Source: Sinonovacula constricta (taxonomy: Eukaryota; Mollusca; Bivalvia; Cardiida; Solecurtidae). Taken from it: a stretch of 64,000 bases of DNA. Shown here piece after piece: positions 10,981-22,900 of the stretch. Where the stretch lies: positions 24,217,879 through 24,281,878 of the forward strand of contig CM017572.1 of the NCBI GenBank assembly GCA_007844125.1, written 5' to 3'. How positions within the stretch are numbered: position 1 is the first letter of the stretch; each line of letters begins with the position of its first letter. The notes under the pieces were generated by a model. It made no database searches and was not told where the DNA came from. It saw nothing but the letters and a program-made list of their open reading frames with translations. The translations under genes were made by a program, and so were the position numbers.

Positions 10981-13900
10981 GTAATCTTTGGTTTGATTTT
11001 TTTTTTTTTTTTTTTTTCTTTGAATTTTTTTTTTAGACTTTTCTCAAAATGTACATGCAAATCTACATGTGCCGGTTTTAATATTTACATTATCATCATA
11101 CTTGTATATGACTAATATGTTTTAGGTTCTTTTTTTCTTTTTTTTACAAGAATATCTCGGAGTTGTGCTTTTATCAATTTACCTAATACAGACAAGGCAA
11201 TGATACAGTGCATTATAATTATATTCAGTGTTCAGTTTTGGAGACAGAAAAAATAATAATTTATTTGTGTGTGTATGTTTGTGTATCACTGTTTTCAGCA
11301 GTTTTGCCATATCCATTGTTATGCAGCCCCTCAAGCTTGGGGAGTGTTTTAAACAGCTCTTCAGTCTTTGTTACTATACGCTTGAACAAGAAATATGATC
11401 ATCACCTCCACCGTGTGAACAGAGAACTACGCATCCATTCAATCTGGGTATGCGATCACGACAGATGACCGGTGGCGCTATCGACATCATATATCATCGT
11501 ATATAGAACTGGTACTGTTGGTAATGTAGCATTGGTTCTTTTATTTTTAGTTCTTATCTATTGCTTACAACTTTACGAGCCCTCACAGCCAAGGTGTTTG
11601 TGGGGAGAAACATTTCACATGACTATGGTATCCAGCTGACCTCTGGTGGTTTTGATCTTTTATCCAGATATAGGTGTTATCTTCATACTGTCAGTAAAAA
11701 AAAATATCCAGATATGAAAGAAATTGATAATCCTGCCTCCATTATTCTTTTTAATTAGTCTATGGATACCCTTTTACCATTTTTTTTTACATTTACAAGA
11801 TTTAATCCAATGCAAGTCTGTTTCTTAATTCTTGCAAGATTTTGCAACAGAAACTGAGGGTTCTGTGTTCAAACCCAGTTGGTGATATACCCAAGTTGTA
11901 CAAAATGATGGTGGTAAAACTCCCTTTCTTGATTAATTACACCTAAATAAAGTTCCATGACAGATCAATCTGATGTCAAGATAATGTGACTGTAGTATTC
12001 ACGTCAGGCTACCACAGTGTAGGCAGAATAATATGTGCTGTAAGGAAACACTGTCTCATGAATACAAAAAGATAGTCCTAATTTCGTGGAAAGTCAGGAC
12101 TAGCTAACAGTTGTACTTTCTTGTGAAAACATAGATGTGTTCTTCAGATATTAATATTACATGCACATACCTTTGTGACAATGGCCCTTTGTTGATTGTT
12201 TGTTAGTTTTTGTTTCAGGGTGATGCTGGAACCTGTGAATTGTCTTATACTGGATGTCATGTGCACTACTGCGGTTTAGCTGGATGTCTCCTACACCCAT
12301 GGAAGGAATATTTTGATCTGGCCATTTTAATTAATAGCCTTGGTCAAAAATACACACACAGTATTTAAAACATTCTTAAAATGTACCATTTTTTTTTCTT
12401 TAACTTTTTTTTATTGCATTCAAACCCATGAGGACAATTATAACATTCCTTTTTTTAATTAACAGAAATCTTGAAACAACCTCCTTATTACATGTACGTT
12501 GCACTCAATTTTACTCTAGTCTTTAATAAATTGTTGCCAATTTTTTTATGTTATTTTTATTATTCTGTATATATTTTAAATGGATTTTCTATTTTTCTTA
12601 TATTTTGTTAAAAGACAAGTAAGTAGTAAAAGTTATTTTTAAAAAATTGAATTATAACTACATTATCTGATTTCGATATAACTATTTATTATGAGCCCAT
12701 TTTTAATGGGACACTTTTACTATGAATATTGAGTTGCCCCTCTTCCCCTTTCTTGACCCTTTCAACTCAAAATTGAAAACAAATAATATATAAATACCAA
12801 AGTATCTCTAATTCCTGAATACAAAAATAACTTTATTAAAAAATAAATAAATTATATTTAGGTCTACATGTTTAGAAGTTTTGCTTTAATAGAAACCCAT
12901 GCAAGGGAAAATCAAAATTAGAGATAGTTTGGTATGTATTATGAGCCCATGTTTTATAAATGGGACAAACTTTAAGACTGATAAACTTAACTTGCCTTGG
13001 CTGTTAATGTTGACAACAGTTATTTCATTTGCTATATGTAAATGCTGGTCGGTGCTTTGGTTATTCTTTTGCTTTTTAATGCCAATTTGTCATAGTGGTT
13101 CTATTTTTTTGGTCATTGAAGATTGGTTATAAAAGGGAGCTTCGTCAGATGAAGGATTTGAGATATTTTGTCATTTTGATGGGCATTTGGTTCTTGGTAA
13201 ATGGCTGAATTTGTCATTTGAAAATCTTTATTTTGTGACTGGTGTTTGAGCTACATTGAATAAGGATAGGCAGTGTTTGGTATCAAGCTTCAGTTTAATG
13301 AAGATGTGGTATGATGACATGCCTTAAACTATCTGTAGAATTTTAGTACTATAATTAAACAGAAAATGTTATGGAATGGGTTGATCGAGTTGTAAACTTG
13401 TTACTCCTCTGACCCTTGCCTCTCCCCACTGGGGTTAAAGACTGTGTGGAAAGGTATTCCAGCTGACCTGCGGTGCTGTCTTTGTCCTGGGTCTTTCTCC
13501 GTAAAAAAAATGCAGGACGTGGCCATAATTGTTTTGCTGTGATGTATTTCCGAAAACTTGAGTACTTCTTTATGAAAAAAGGTTTTAATGATCTGTGTAA
13601 TAATGTTTTAATTTTGGAAAGAATGGGTCTGAAATCTATGGAACAACATTAAAATATCTGCACAGCAGTCGGAGGAAAATTGTTCTGCTTCTTTTGTTAC
13701 GTTTTTATAAATTGATATCCATCAAAGCATTTTACCTTCATCTAAGATCTGTAAATTTTGAACATAATTGGATGGTTTCCTTAAATGGAGCGTGGGTTCA
13801 ATTGAACATCATTTTTAAAAGGAATGTTGTACTGTAAGTAGTTTTGCATTAAATGGATTTTGGAAGATCTCAAATACCTAGTTGGAAGTTAGCTGGCTGA

Positions 13901-16900
13901 AGACAATTTCACACAAACTAATAAACTCCTTGAGTGCTCTATAGACGAATAAATGCAACTTGATGTTTGTTGTTGCACTATTTTAATTGTTTTGGCTGTA
14001 CAGTGCACAAATCCTTTTATGGAGTTGAAATGTAAAATCTAAGCATAAGAAACTATGCAAGAATTATTTGAGATGTGTTTAAATTGATTAACAGACTTGC
14101 AACATCCAGCTGCAAGGGAAAACCTACCTACTGCCAGGACCAATTGTAGGGCCTTGTAAAGATGTTTTTAACAAATTGCTTTTTATATTTGAATTTCCTG
14201 ATTAAAGCTTATGAATAAGACAGATGGACATACAAAACTCCCTTTACAAGGATGTACTTATCTGTTTTTTGTGCTTTTTAATTGCAAACAAGTAATTATA
14301 TTGATTGTGCCATGAAATCCACTCACCGGTATCTCAAGATGGTGTTCCCATGAGGTGGAAGCATACTTCATGCTACTTTTACTGTGATAGCATACTATGA
14401 ACACCTGTCACTTAGTCCTTGTATTTACAGCTGTCAACTTGTTTATCTACCATCACAGTTTACCATCTTTTGGCCTTTTGCAAAGTGGTTAAAGTTTCGA
14501 ACTTGTAGGCTCTTTTCCCAAGGACCTAGTCTGCGCATAGGTGTTTTACCTAGACATTTGTCCGGTGTCTTACAAAGAAAGCTAAAAGTCTATAATGATC
14601 AATATTGTGTTGTGGTGTATTGTGTTTCAAAACACTCACTGAAGGGCACAGTAAAGTTCTTAACTAGTTATCATGGTTCAAAGGTCAGAACTCACTTTAC
14701 TATAAAACAAAACTTAATCTATTAAGTGTCTCAACCCAGACATTAAGATAGGGAATAAAACCACAAATGATAGAAACATGCTTCTGCTTGATTGGGAATT
14801 GAGTTCTTTCAACTTCTACTTATCCCACTTAGACTGCCTATTTCCCCAGTAGAACATATACTCCGGTACTAACTACCTGGAACATTGTGCAGTAAATATT
14901 GTTTTTTCCAAGAAATTACATCTCTCTTGTTAGTCCGGGGTTCAAACCTGGAGTCAAATGTCTTGACCCCTAGACCTGAGGTCTTACGATTTAAAAATAG
15001 CACAGGAGTGATTGTGTAAAGAGTGGTTTTGAATGTTTGTTTCTTGTAATTTTAAGACGAATTGGGGCAATACAATTAAGAAACATAATTTTAAGATGAA
15101 TTGGGGCAATACAATTAAGAAACATAACAATGATGATGATAAACCAAGCTGTGAAAATCAAAAATAACTTTAATTCGCGAACTAGTATGATCTGGATTTG
15201 TAAATCTGAAGTTTTTATCACATCTCGGAAAACCTTACAAACCAACTAGACCAGTGAATGGTATCAAACGAGAAAAAAAGAAGTGATGAACCAGCCCCAG
15301 AAGTGCAATAGCCCCCAGTACAGATCGCCCAGAGTACACCAACACCATGCTATCACAGTGATGACAGCACTATATATGCTTCAAGTTAGCGCTGTTTCCA
15401 GTATCATTGATATTACCCAGTGGTGCTTCATCCGCCTATTGCCGAAAACCACCATTCTAGCCAAAACTGTAATTCCAAATGCTCTGAACTATGTCGGAAT
15501 GCTCTGAATTAAAACAAAAAAGGATAGTACTACCCTTGGGTGCTTCATCCAGGTGTTGCTAGATTGACACCGGACCTGATAGCACAATTGGTAGAAAATA
15601 CAAGGTTCTCCGACTTGTCGACCCACTGTCAGGATAATGGGACTTGTATGGTATCATGCCAGGTATTCACAGCATGATGTAGACAGCACTATATCTGCTT
15701 CTAGTGGACACCAAATAACTGAATTACTGTTGGTGGGACGATAAACCCAAAAGTCTAAGTGCATTTTGTATATATATTAAAAAAAAAAAAGACATCAATC
15801 TTAAGCTTTTTTTGAGGATCGGTCTTTCTCAACAATATCTTCAGGGCACAATAGTTTGTTTTCTGGCCAAACAACATCATTTAAGCATAGAATTTGTTGG
15901 GTTCAGCCTGTAGTATTTGAGCATTCATTGAGTTAGCCTACCTTTGGAGGTTTTTTTCTTTATTTATTTTCAAGGTGGTGTCCGACAGTTTGCATAAGTC
16001 CAATGCGTATAACAATATATTTCCACTGTTTTGGAGACAATTTGTACATAAGTTAAGGCAGTACAAGTCATGAAATAAATCTCTAAAAGTTCATTGATTT
16101 CAAATCTGTAGAGGAACACAAAAGGGAGGTCTGCTGAAAGTGGATATCAATATCACAGTTTATAACCTTGATCATATAATGTGATCTCGAAAGTTAGTCA
16201 CTTGCTTTTCTGCGTATAAAAATAGGTTGCTGTGCCGCATGGGTCAGATGGAAATATGTGTATGTAATAATGTTATTCTTCACTTTTCACCAAGGTGTCT
16301 GAAATCAATCGACGTTTCATGGAATTTTTTCAGGTAAAAGGTAGTTAGAGGGGAAAAAACTTAAGCGAAACTGTCAGATGTCACCTTTAATTGCCTACAT
16401 AAGTTCTTAAGCTGTTCTTAAGAAATTGATAGCACTTCTTCAAAAATATATTAAGACCAGTGGTCTGAATGTCAATATGAAATCTGGGATGAGTTCGTAA
16501 TTGGATCAAGTGGGGTCAAAAACTAGATAAGATTGTAGAAAGCGCTTGGGAACACACTAATGGCCACATTGATAGCCCAATCTTCCCACTTGGCCAGAAT
16601 GTTTGCCTGCATGAAATTTTGAAAGAGTTAGGAACTGGGTTACATGGGGTCATCCTAGAATATGGTAACAGCCCAGTGGCCAGACTTGTGGATTTCTGAA
16701 GTAAATAACTTGATGCCAGATATGAGCCTACTAAAAGCCTATGTCCACAGGAGAGCAATTAATGGCCATCAACATGCAGCTATTTCTAGTGTTGGAAGAG
16801 AATACCATGTGAAAGTTGATATTTTCAGGGTCACAAAACCACTTGTTAGGTTACAGAGTTAGTTATAAGTGGGAAACAATGTTAGCAGAACAGAGAACAC

Positions 16901-19900
16901 TGTTGTTAGTGAAAAGTCTACAATAAGTCTATAATCTTAAATCTGCAGTGTGCCCGTGGTTCTACCCAGACATAAGTCTGGGATCTTCCTCTAATAATTA
17001 TCTGGATGACGCCAATATGAGCATAATTGTGTCGGTGTGATGTAATTTTACAAAAAACATAACTATAATCTTATTTAAAACGTTTGAAATATAGCTTAGC
17101 GATTTAAACAGTACATTAATAAAAATCTGCTGTTCAAATTGCAGTTTGAGCACCAGCCAGCTTTCACAGGAGGAAGTTTTTCTGCTGATCTGTATTGCAG
17201 AGATAGTTCTGCAAAGATATTTGTAGGAAATATTGTTTGATAATACTGGATACTGGAAGTTTCCATCATAATTATGATGCTGACACTTAAAGTTTTAAAC
17301 GTAATCTTTTTTTATTCTTGACATTAATGACCAATACATCGTAATGCTCCAGTCAAGGTGAAGGACTGAATGTGAGGTCTCACAGCTTATGAGCAGTGTG
17401 CAGCTGGTTTTACCCAGACATGTCTTGGTTCTTGCTCCACTGTAATTTGCAGACATTGCTATAATTACCATAATTGTATCGCTAAGATGTATTTTTTAAA
17501 ATATTACAAAACCCTAAATTAACGAGACATTTGTATTGATATGGATCCATGTTTTAGTTGTATGATATGGTACACAGTGCAGGTAGAGGTGTATATTAGG
17601 GTAGGGGTGTTTAATAGGAGTTCTATGGTATGATCTGTCCTCTCCTATGCAAGTTAAAATTCAAGACAACGGATGGGTACATATTTTGTTTAAAGCCTGA
17701 TATGTGTTGTGAAATCTTGTGTATCAAATGGTTACATTGTGCTAAAATTGTCTCCAGGTTATATAATAGATATGGGGAGCCCATGGCTTAGTGGTAGAGT
17801 CGCCGACTTAACTCCTCTGACCTCTTAGTCTCTCTCCGCGCGGGTTTGGGGTGAAGGGAAGGTATTCCAGCTCACCTACGGTGCGTTGGTGGTTCTACAC
17901 AGACATTTGTTTGAGGTCTTCCTCCACCAAAATAGCTGGATGTTGCTATAATGATCATAACTGGTCACTGCGATGTATTTAAAAAACAAGCAAAAAAACA
18001 TGTTTATTCGTTGGCCATATTTCTGTAATCAACATTCAGTCCATACTGAAAGCAGCTGTGATTCAGTAATTTGGTTAAAATGTATGTATCTAGTTTATGC
18101 CAGGCAGACAATGATGTTTAAATCTGTATAAAGATTTCAAATCGATGCCTGTGGATGAGTAAGTCCATGAATTAGCTCTTGCCTGTATGGTTCCAGAGTA
18201 GGTCAGGTCTTCCAGCTGAGGGGGATGTAGTGGTAGAATCGCAGAGTTGTGTGTTTATTGGGTTTATCGTCCCACCAACAGTATTTCAGTTATCTGGAGA
18301 CCGTGTCCACTTGAAGCAGATATAGTGCTGCCTTCACTGTGTATAGCATGCTGTGAACACCTGGCATGATACCACACCCAGTCACATTATTCTGACACCG
18401 GGCCAACCAGTCCTGGAACTACCCTTATATTTGCTTGAGCGTTAGCAAGGGAGCTATACCACTACCATTTTTAACGACTTTGGTATGTCGCGGCCCGGGA
18501 TCGAACCCGGGGCCTCCTGTACCTGGAGCCAATGCTCTACGGATTGCGCTACCAGGACTGATCGCAGAGTTGTAACTCCTCCATCAGCTTGGCCTCCGAC
18601 ATTGTGGGTTTGAGTCCCATTTATGGGGAAGGCCTTAATGTGGGAAAGTCTTCCAGCTGACCTGCAGTGTGCTGATGGTTCTTCTCAGACATTTGTCAGG
18701 GGGTCTTCCTCACCTGAAATAGCTGGCTTCATTATGATGGATCATAATTGGTCACTACAATGTAATAAAAACACTTTTCATCTGGACTGTGGTGCACAGG
18801 TGGTTTTTGCTGGTTTTGTCTAGTGCACAGGTGGTCTTTCCCTGTTTTTGTCTGGTGTGCAGGTGGTCTTTTCATTTTTGTTGTGCAGGTGGTCTTGTTT
18901 TTCTGAGGGATCTTCTTTATCAAAATTACCAATACATCAACTATGATCCTTATTTCTTCAGTGGAAGGTACCTGAAAACAAAAATCTCTTAAGTCTACAC
19001 ATAAGTGGTGGAAATACTTGACAAACTTGTGTTGCTGGTCCTGGTGGCGGGTAAGGTTAACTGTCTGCCCCAGATGTGGTGGAATCAAGGTTTAAAGCCA
19101 TGTCGAGGTGCACTAAAGCCTTAAAAAAATTTTACTGGTTAGTCTTGTTCATGAAGAATTGGTACTTTTTACAAAAGGCAACCTTTTCAACAACTATGAC
19201 TGAAATTGGGTGATCAATAAAGGCCTCATTCCAAGAACTGCTTATTGTGAAGTAAAAGTTGGCATTGACGTTTGTGGTGGTGTAGGTGTTTTCATGGATC
19301 TTTTCCTTAGTTATTTTAAGCTGAAAGGAGGTATTGGGGGGGGGGGGGGGGGGTTGCAAGGAGGCATCGTGGAAGAGTTGCTGACTTAACTTTCAAGAAA
19401 TCTAAGAGCAATATACAATAAATTGTTAAGCAACATCACCAGTGGAATGGGGTCTGTTTTTTATTTTTATATTTTGAACTTTGATAATACGGGTTAACAA
19501 AATATTTTGGTTAAAGCATCTTTGTTAGTGGTAATCTCCAATTTGTAACTCCTGATTGCTTAGCCTCTTGCCACTTGGGTTCGAGTCCTGGTCAGGGCGA
19601 TGGACTTAATGTAGGAATGTTTGAATATTGCTTTCATAGCCTAAGATGCAAAACAGATTCTGATTGGTTTTAATCAACTTGTTTGTCTTCCTTAACAATC
19701 ACGGTATATAATTCTTTCTGTACTGATTTTGCAGCAATACTGGGTTTCTTTTCACTGGTTAGAAAAAATGTTATCGCTTTGTTCACAGAGCCTTGGACCA
19801 AATGAAAGCCGTATTGGTGGTTGATGTTCTGTGCTTAAAACAGTAAGATAAAATGAGCTTAGACAATTTTGCCAATTGTGATTGCTTTTGCCAAAAAGCT

Positions 19901-22900
19901 GACTTGTTTTCACATTGATTAGAGCCTTATTGTTTATTGTGTCTTTTCCTATATTTTGGGGTTGTACATTTGTCCCTGAAAGTTATTTCTTTGATGTCTT
20001 AATTTGTGTTTTTGTAACACACACTCATGAGTCTGACCTGAAGTTTGCATGTTCTTATAATATTCAATATAAAATTCAAAATGCATAGGTGCCTAAATGT
20101 ATTGCTAGACTCGGCAGCAGGGAGTTTGGATGTGTGTTTAATCCTTTTGAATCATTTATCTTGTGGGACTATTTGATATTGTGGAGCGCCCTTGGCGTAG
20201 TGGTAGAGTCACTGATTTGTAACTTCTCTGACTGCTTAACCTCCCTCTGTGTGGGTTTGAGTCCCTGTTGTGGCGAGGGTTTTAATGTGGGACGGCCTTT
20301 CAGCTGACTTGCGTTGCGCCCGAGTTCTAACCAGACATTTGTACCGGCCGCAATAGCTCAGATGGTAGAGCGTCTGCTTGCGGATCGGGAGGTCTAGGGT
20401 TCGAACCCAGACCGGGTCTAACCAAAGACTTTAAAGTTGGTAGTAGTGGCTTCCTTCCTAATGCTCGGGGCTAAGGGGACACAGCATTACGCCTGACTCA
20501 TCGGTGTCAGTATAATGAACCGGCCGGGTTCAGTCCCTGGGCACCTCATAAGTGCCCCTGTGCTATAATGATAGAAATGTCGCTGAGCAGTATCGGCAAA
20601 AATGCCGGCTAATCCCAATCCCAGAAATTTGTCAAGGGTCTTCCTCCACCATATAGTAGCTGGATGTCACTATAATGATCATTATTGGTCACGCCGTTGT
20701 AATTAAAAAAACAAAATGATATTGTAAATAAACATTTTATAGATGTGTATTTAATATTTAATTATTAAATTTAAATTACATGTGTATTCTTCCTATATTT
20801 CAGGTTTCCTGGAACTGATGCAGAATTTATTTATGAAGCTATAATAATTATAATTCTTTTTCCAAAACTGAACACTGATTTTCTTTATTGCTTACTGATA
20901 TAAAATAAAAAAAATAACACAATTTTTCAGTGATTTGATATATTGTGACCTGTAGAGATTGCCTGTTCTTTACATCTAACAGTTTCAACAAAGTTATTAT
21001 TTTGTGTTATTTCAGGCCCCTATTGATCCCCAGCAGTTGTTGAAGGCCCTGAACCCCTTGTTGGGGCCCACAGGAGCAATACTTGGACCTACTGAGGCAA
21101 CTCGCATTGCAAGGTAATCAAAGCTTTCATGGAAAACAAGTATAAAAAGAAAGAAAGAAGTATAGAAAGTATATTGCAGATTAATTTTCTTTCTAACTCT
21201 TTTATTTCTTCTTGCAACCTTATAAACTGAGTACTCTGTAGAATTGTCTTGACAAGAAAGTCTTTTTGGTGAGAATCATGGGATGCATTGCTGCATCATA
21301 GCAGTTGCTTCCTTTACAAAAGGCTATAGGTAGTGATGCTGGTGGCATTTCATTTGATAAAAGGTTCTATTTTGATTTTATTCAGTTTAGTATCAAATCA
21401 TTTTGTTGGCGCTATATGATCTTTTAAGTGTCTGTGTGCCGTAAAAACCCCAAAATACTTAACCATTTTGTGGTAGTGTATTTTATATTTTTTGTTTTAC
21501 ATGGACAGGAGTTTTTGGCACATTAATTTATTTCATATTTTATTTCTATTTCATGTGGGGGCGGGGAGGGGTTGTGTGTTTTTTCTGATAAAACTGTATG
21601 TGAACTTTCTAAGAATTTCCTGATTTTGTTTTATTTTACAAGTGCTGTTAGGGTTTGTGAGTTTTTGCATGGTGGGTTGTTGCATTATTGACACGGTTCA
21701 TGCTTTTTAAGTTAATCCAAGACGATCATAACTTCACAGGTTTATTGATATTTATAGACAGTCCATTTTTATGAAATACATCATTATAAACTGTGTCATG
21801 CCATAAATGAGTCAAGATTTTTGTTTTGTTTTTTAATGTTGTAAATTTGCTACCAACAGATGTAATCAGCCTGAAAGCATTGGTTTTTACTTAGCACTAG
21901 GCAATTGTGCAATAAACTAGGTCAATATTATATGATGAAGCTAATGATTGTTATGTGTACCGGTTGTGTGATTGATATTTCTAAAAATTGATTGATGCTG
22001 TACATGGGTGTCATATGAAAATATTGACATGGCTTTATATGTTTGAAGCTTATCTCAAAGTAATGTTTGAAGCTTACCTGGGTGAAGAAGGAAGAAGTTA
22101 TATCCCATTATCAGATTTTGGTAATGAATCTGGCTATAAAACTGATAACGCCTTTCACATCATATTAATTAATCTTTTCGTGTATAAAATTAGATGGGTG
22201 ATTTTGTTGTCATGGTTATGGTGTGAGTTTTCACTTTTGCCATTTTTTATTAATTCTAATTTGAATATGCTGTCTTATTCAAGTCTCATGCGGGATGCCA
22301 ACAAGCTGGTCAGCAAATGTATCTACATCAACATACTGAAGTTAGATACGCCAAAAGAAACCTTGGAAAAGTAAGTTTTTCTTGTCATTCTGTCTTTTTC
22401 TTCCTTTTTGTTTTTAAGAAAAATAGTAAAGTTTTTTTTTTATTTTATTTAAAATATGGGATGAGATAAAACGGCTTTAAGTGAGCGCTTCCTGCGTATG
22501 ACAGATTATTGAAGTGATGTTCAACAAAAGACAATCCTTGAAGCTAAGTTAGTAGGGTTAGCTGAAGGTGTGGAAGGCGTTCAATCTGTGACTTAGACAT
22601 GGTGTTTATTTTTAATTTTTTATTTATGCTTAACTTCAGAATTTATGTCCACAGCTGTTTCTCCTAATGTTAGGATAATTTGACTGGGTGTAGTGTCATG
22701 CCATGCTATCACAGTGAAGGCAGCAATATATATATATATATATTTTTTATTTTTTTTTCTCAAGTAAGCAAAATCTCCGGATAACTGAAATATGGCAGTT
22801 AGATGATAAATACAATAAAATTAGTTGCTTCTCCAGATAACTCAAAAATTGCTAGCAGGACATAAGATTATTAAAACATGAAAAATATATATATGAATAA

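Larger units (their letters stand above)
10981..21015 (+). other. PPP1R10 intron 1 (10 kb)
   Basis: Bounded by GTAATC and ttatttcag. Contents seen: poly-T, SINEs of families A, B and C (listed separately), two nested SINE pairs, small duplications, the G18 tract. Stretches such as 12040-13370, 13560-15040 and 15800-16940 hold no recognisable feature beyond AT-rich sequence. Confidence 0.7.

Noticed and set aside
14384..14725. 113-codon open frame in PPP1R10 intron 1
   Set aside because: Unremarkable composition, partly overlaps a SINE-like decayed segment, no similarity recognised.
20343..20416. Possible functional tRNA gene (GGCCGCAATAGCTCAGATGG ... GGTTCGAACCC)
   Set aside because: The same head followed by the same non-tRNA body recurs at 33302 and 37514, with target duplications, so these are SINE heads.
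20803..20870. Candidate extra 5' exon after tatatttcag at 20803
   Set aside because: It contains ATG followed by a very short frame and no convincing donor, and the exon 1 ATG at 10978 already joins in phase.
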